From assembly GCA_016522385.1 (NCBI GenBank), contig JAEKFU010000093.1, positions 1 to 6,068 of the forward strand: a stretch of 6,068 nt of DNA, read 5' to 3'. Under the pieces are notes generated by a model that ran no database searches, was not told the DNA's origin, and saw only the letters and a list, made by a program, of their open reading frames with translations. The position numbers were made by a program, and so were the translations under genes. Numbering within the stretch: position 1 is the stretch's first letter; each line of letters starts with the position of its first letter. The stretch is from Pseudomonadota bacterium (GTDB lineage Bacteria; Pseudomonadota; Alphaproteobacteria; Rhizobiales; Aestuariivirgaceae). Shown in pieces: positions 3,711-6,068 of the stretch.

Positions 3711-6068
3711 ATGGAACTGTTCTTTTTGGCAATGCTGGTTGTCGTCATGGCCTCTGCGCTCGGCTCGGGCTATCCGGTCGCCTTCGCACTGCCCGGTTCG
3801 GCCATCCTGACCATCGCGGCCGCAGCACTGACCGGGTATGTCTTTGCCGGCGATGCGGCAGCCTATTTCAGCCATGGCGGTCCGGTACAGTGGCTCACAG
3901 CCGGCGTCACCAATTTCCGCGGCGTCTACTGGGAGGTCGAACGCGATACCCTGATCGCCATTCCATTGTTTGTCTTCATGGGCATCATGCTTCAGCGTTC
4001 CAAGATCGCCGAGGATCTGCTCGTCACCATGGCACAGCTGTTTGGTCCGGTACCCGGCGGTCTGGGAATTTCGGTAGTATTCGTCGGCGCTCTGCTCGCC
4101 GCCACGACTGGGATTGTTGGCGCCACTGTGGTCGCTATGGGCCTGATCTCGCTGCCCGCCATGTTGCGCAACAATTACTCGCATCCACTAGCCACCGGCA
4201 CTATCGCCGCCTCGGGCACCCTTGGCCAGATCATTCCGCCTTCGATCGTGCTCATTATTCTTGCCGACCAACTCGCCAGCGCCGTCGATCAGGCCGACAC
4301 CGCGCGCAAGTCGCTCTACAAGGCGACCACGGGCCAGTTCGGCATGCCGTCGGAATTTGGCGTCGTCTCGACCAGCGCCGGCGACATGTTCCTCGGCGCG
4401 TTTGTGCCCGGACTGGTGCTGGTCGGGATCTACATGGTCTACATTCTCGGATTTTCCTTCCTGCGGCCGAAATCCGCCCCGGCCGTGCCGATGGAAGGCG
4501 CGTATGACCGCAAGTTTGCCGGCAAGGTCCTGCTCATACTGATACCTCCGCTGACCTTGATCTTCCTGGTCCTAGGCTCGATCATCGCTGGTATCGCCAC
4601 AGTCAACCAGGCCGGCGCAATCGGCGCCGTCGGCGCCTTAGTGATGGCCGGGTACCGCCTCTATGGAGGGCGAAAGGATGCCTTTTACCCCGCTCTCCTC
4701 GCCATCGGGTCACTGATTGCCATCTATTTTCTGTCGAACATCTACGCGATTAACATCAAGAACATCAAAACCAGCGGCGACGTCTTTGCCGTCACCATGG
4801 CACTGATCGCCACAGCCTGTTTCCTGATCGCCGTCGCCTGGAGTGGCTGGCGCGCCTTCAAGGTCGAGGACACCTTGCGCGGCGTGATGGTGGAAACCGC
4901 TAAGACCACCTCACTTGTGTTCATCATCCTGCTCGGCGCTGCGATGCTGACCGCCGCTTTCCGCGCGTTTGGCGGCGAGGAACTGGTCAAAGGCTTCCTG
5001 ACCGGCCTGCCTGGCGGCTTTTGGACCCAGTTCGTCATCGTTATGGGTGTCATATTCGTGCTCGGCTTTTTCCTCGACTTCATCGAGATCGCCGTTGTCG
5101 TCGTGCCAATCGTTGCACCGATCCTGCTACTCGATCCGTCCGCCAACATCACCGCCGTTTGGCTTGGTGTCATGATCGGATTGAATATCCAGACATCGTT
5201 CCTGACACCGCCCTTCGGGTTCGCCCTGTTCTATTTGCGCGGCGTTGCGCCGGCCATCGTCAAGACGATCTCGATGTATAGGGGCGTCATCGCCTTCATT
5301 GGGCTGCAGCTGCTAGCGCTGGTCATCGTCGGCCTGTCACCAAGCTTGGTGAACTATCTGCCAAACCGATTGTCGCTGACCGCAAATACGGCGCCTCCAC
5401 CTTTGAATCCGCGCTTGCAGTATTGCATGGAGCAATACATCAACGAAGAATTCACCGACAATGGCAATGCCATTCGCGGTGCAATTGCCGGGGCCCGCAA
5501 TCTCGATATCAGCTACCTGCCCAAGAAGCTGCAAAAAAAGCTCACCGGCAGCTTCGAGGACGCAGATGCCACATTTGATGCATTGAAGGCAGTCTTTGCG
5601 GCAGAGGCGACGATGGACAAGGCGGCCGAGACCTATGGATCGCTGCATCGCCGAGTGCGCAAGGCCGAGCTCGATATTCGTGAGCTCGAAGCCAGGATCA
5701 AGGAACTCAAGACCGACTTGCGGCGGATCGGCGGCGGCGATGACGCTGCGGCAGCCCGCCAGCGCATCGAGGCACGGATCCAGGCGAGCGAGGTTGAAAT
5801 TGATACCTTGAAATCGTCCATCCCGGCCGATTGGCCCGATGAGAACAAGAAATTTGGCGATCTGAGAAAAGCCTATGAGACGGCCCGCAAGACCTACCGC
5901 CGCCATGCCGATGACGCCTATGAACCGATCCTTGAACTCGGCAATGTTCTTGCCGGCAGCGACACTCTTGCTGCTTTGCGACCAAAGATCGAGAGCCTGA
6001 AGCCAATGCTGGAAACCGGGCCGAAAAACGAGTTTATCACGAAAGTAGCCGAGTTCTCGCGCGAACTC
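3711..6068 (+). CDS. dctM: TRAP transporter large permease subunit DctM with long soluble C-terminal extension (3' end outside window)
   Basis: The frame is open from ATG 3711 to the right edge, giving 786 visible codons with no stop; classical DctM is about 425-440 residues. The transport core is clear: IPLFVFMGIML (84-94), a first re-entrant region with SGTLGQIIPPS (168-178), GIATVNQAGAIGA (294-306, where most relatives have TPTEA), LGFFLDFIEI (451-460), and a second re-entrant region LNIQTSFLTPPFGFALFYLRG (491-511). It is the ion-coupled translocation subunit in the inner membrane. About 65 residues with two extra hydrophobic segments (about 328-344 and 357-376) are inserted after the GIATVNQ helix. 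The last membrane helix ends near residue 545. A Pro-rich linker follows, then a charged helical region to the edge. The start has only a poor ribosome binding site (TAGGG at 3694-3698), 37 bases after the dctQ stop, so translation may depend on coupling to dctQ. No alternative start lies nearby in frame. Confidence 0.92.
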   Translation, partial: MELFFLAMLVVVMASALGSGYPVAFALPGSAILTIAAAALTGYVFAGDAAAYFSHGGPVQWLTAGVTNFRGVYWEVERDTLIAIPLFVFMGIMLQRSKIAEDLLVTMAQLFGPVPGGLGISVVFVGALLAATTGIVGATVVAMGLISLPAMLRNNYSHPLATGTIAASGTLGQIIPPSIVLIILADQLASAVDQADTARKSLYKATTGQFGMPSEFGVVSTSAGDMFLGAFVPGLVLVGIYMVYILGFSFLRPKSAPAVPMEGAYDRKFAGKVLLILIPPLTLIFLVLGSIIAGIATVNQAGAIGAVGALVMAGYRLYGGRKDAFYPALLAIGSLIAIYFLSNIYAINIKNIKTSGDVFAVTMALIATACFLIAVAWSGWRAFKVEDTLRGVMVETAKTTSLVFIILLGAAMLTAAFRAFGGEELVKGFLTGLPGGFWTQFVIVMGVIFVLGFFLDFIEIAVVVVPIVAPILLLDPSANITAVWLGVMIGLNIQTSFLTPPFGFALFYLRGVAPAIVKTISMYRGVIAFIGLQLLALVIVGLSPSLVNYLPNRLSLTANTAPPPLNPRLQYCMEQYINEEFTDNGNAIRGAIAGARNLDISYLPKKLQKKLTGSFEDADATFDALKAVFAAEATMDKAAETYGSLHRRVRKAELDIRELEARIKELKTDLRRIGGGDDAAAARQRIEARIQASEVEIDTLKSSIPADWPDENKKFGDLRKAYETARKTYRRHADDAYEPILELGNVLAGSDTLAALRPKIESLKPMLETGPKNEFITKVAEFSREL
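5643..5822 (+). other. Predicted coiled-coil hairpin in the DctM C-terminal extension
   Basis: Residues 645-673 carry hydrophobic or small residues in exact 3-4 spacing (645, 649, 652, 656, 659, 663, 666, 670, 673), about four heptads. After GGGDD (674-678) and an Ala run, a second block follows the same rule (686, 690, 693, 697, 700, 704). Most other positions are charged or polar. The Gly-rich break suggests two helices folding back on each other or a hinged rod. It lies in the soluble extension. Which side of the membrane it faces cannot be settled here. Confidence 0.65.

Noticed and set aside
3683..4507. Long + strand open frame of 274 codons overlapping dctM
   Set aside because: Its Arg-, Gly- and His-rich product has no family motif and no membrane segments. 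The overlapping frame from 3711 has all DctM signatures, so this is an out-of-frame shadow.
4742..5173. Minus-strand open frame of 143 codons, rich in Thr, Ser and Lys, inside dctM
   Set aside because: Its composition mirrors the hydrophobic codons of DctM on the opposite strand. No start signal or domain supports it.
5337..5906. Minus-strand open frame of 189 codons opposite the DctM extension
   Set aside because: No ribosome binding site or recognisable domain. Long antisense frames are expected opposite GC-rich coding DNA, and the plus-strand frame continues the DctM gene with regular heptads.

Overview
This window looks like chromosomal DNA from a moderately GC-rich Gram-negative bacterium, most likely an alphaproteobacterium. 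The reasons are the GC-leaning codon use, a TakP-like TRAP binding protein with a Tat signal, a glutathione S-transferase, and a PuuD-family hydrolase next to a carboxylate transporter. The assignment to class is inference. I see no rRNA, tRNA, CRISPR array, insertion sequence or phage gene.

Layout. Positions 3-473 (+) hold the C-terminal part of a glutathione S-transferase family protein whose start lies left of the window. It converges, with only 3 bases between the stop codons, on a PuuD-like gamma-glutamyl hydrolase (477-1280, -). A 223-base gap (1281-1503) separates that gene from a divergent operon. The gap holds a good sigma70-type promoter candidate (1344-1372), a perfect 10-bp palindrome at the likely transcription start, a 16-bp interrupted dyad further down, and a strong ribosome binding site. 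The operon on the + strand is a complete TRAP (tripartite ATP-independent periplasmic) transporter in the order dctP (1504-2592), dctQ (2657-3673), dctM (3711 to beyond 6068). A GC-rich hairpin without a T run sits between dctP and dctQ.

How the genes work together. DctP is a Tat-exported solute receptor of the TakP type, with the Gln, Arg and Glu-Trp positions expected for binding a carboxylate together with a metal cation. DctQ and DctM form the membrane permease, which in this family is driven by an ion gradient (usually sodium). The intergenic hairpin probably helps make more receptor than permease. The divergent PuuD-like hydrolase may act on the imported or a related compound, but no substrate can be named from sequence.

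The most unusual point is the architecture of both permease subunits. DctQ is 338 residues, roughly twice the usual length, with about 150-170 extra N-terminal residues carrying additional membrane segments. DctM has an extra two-helix insertion, an altered second-half signature, and, after its last membrane helix, a hydrophilic C-terminal extension of at least 235 residues. The extension contains two regular heptad blocks joined by a Gly-rich hinge, and it is still open at the window's right edge. A TRAP large permease with a long soluble coiled-coil tail is the best candidate here for undescribed biology.
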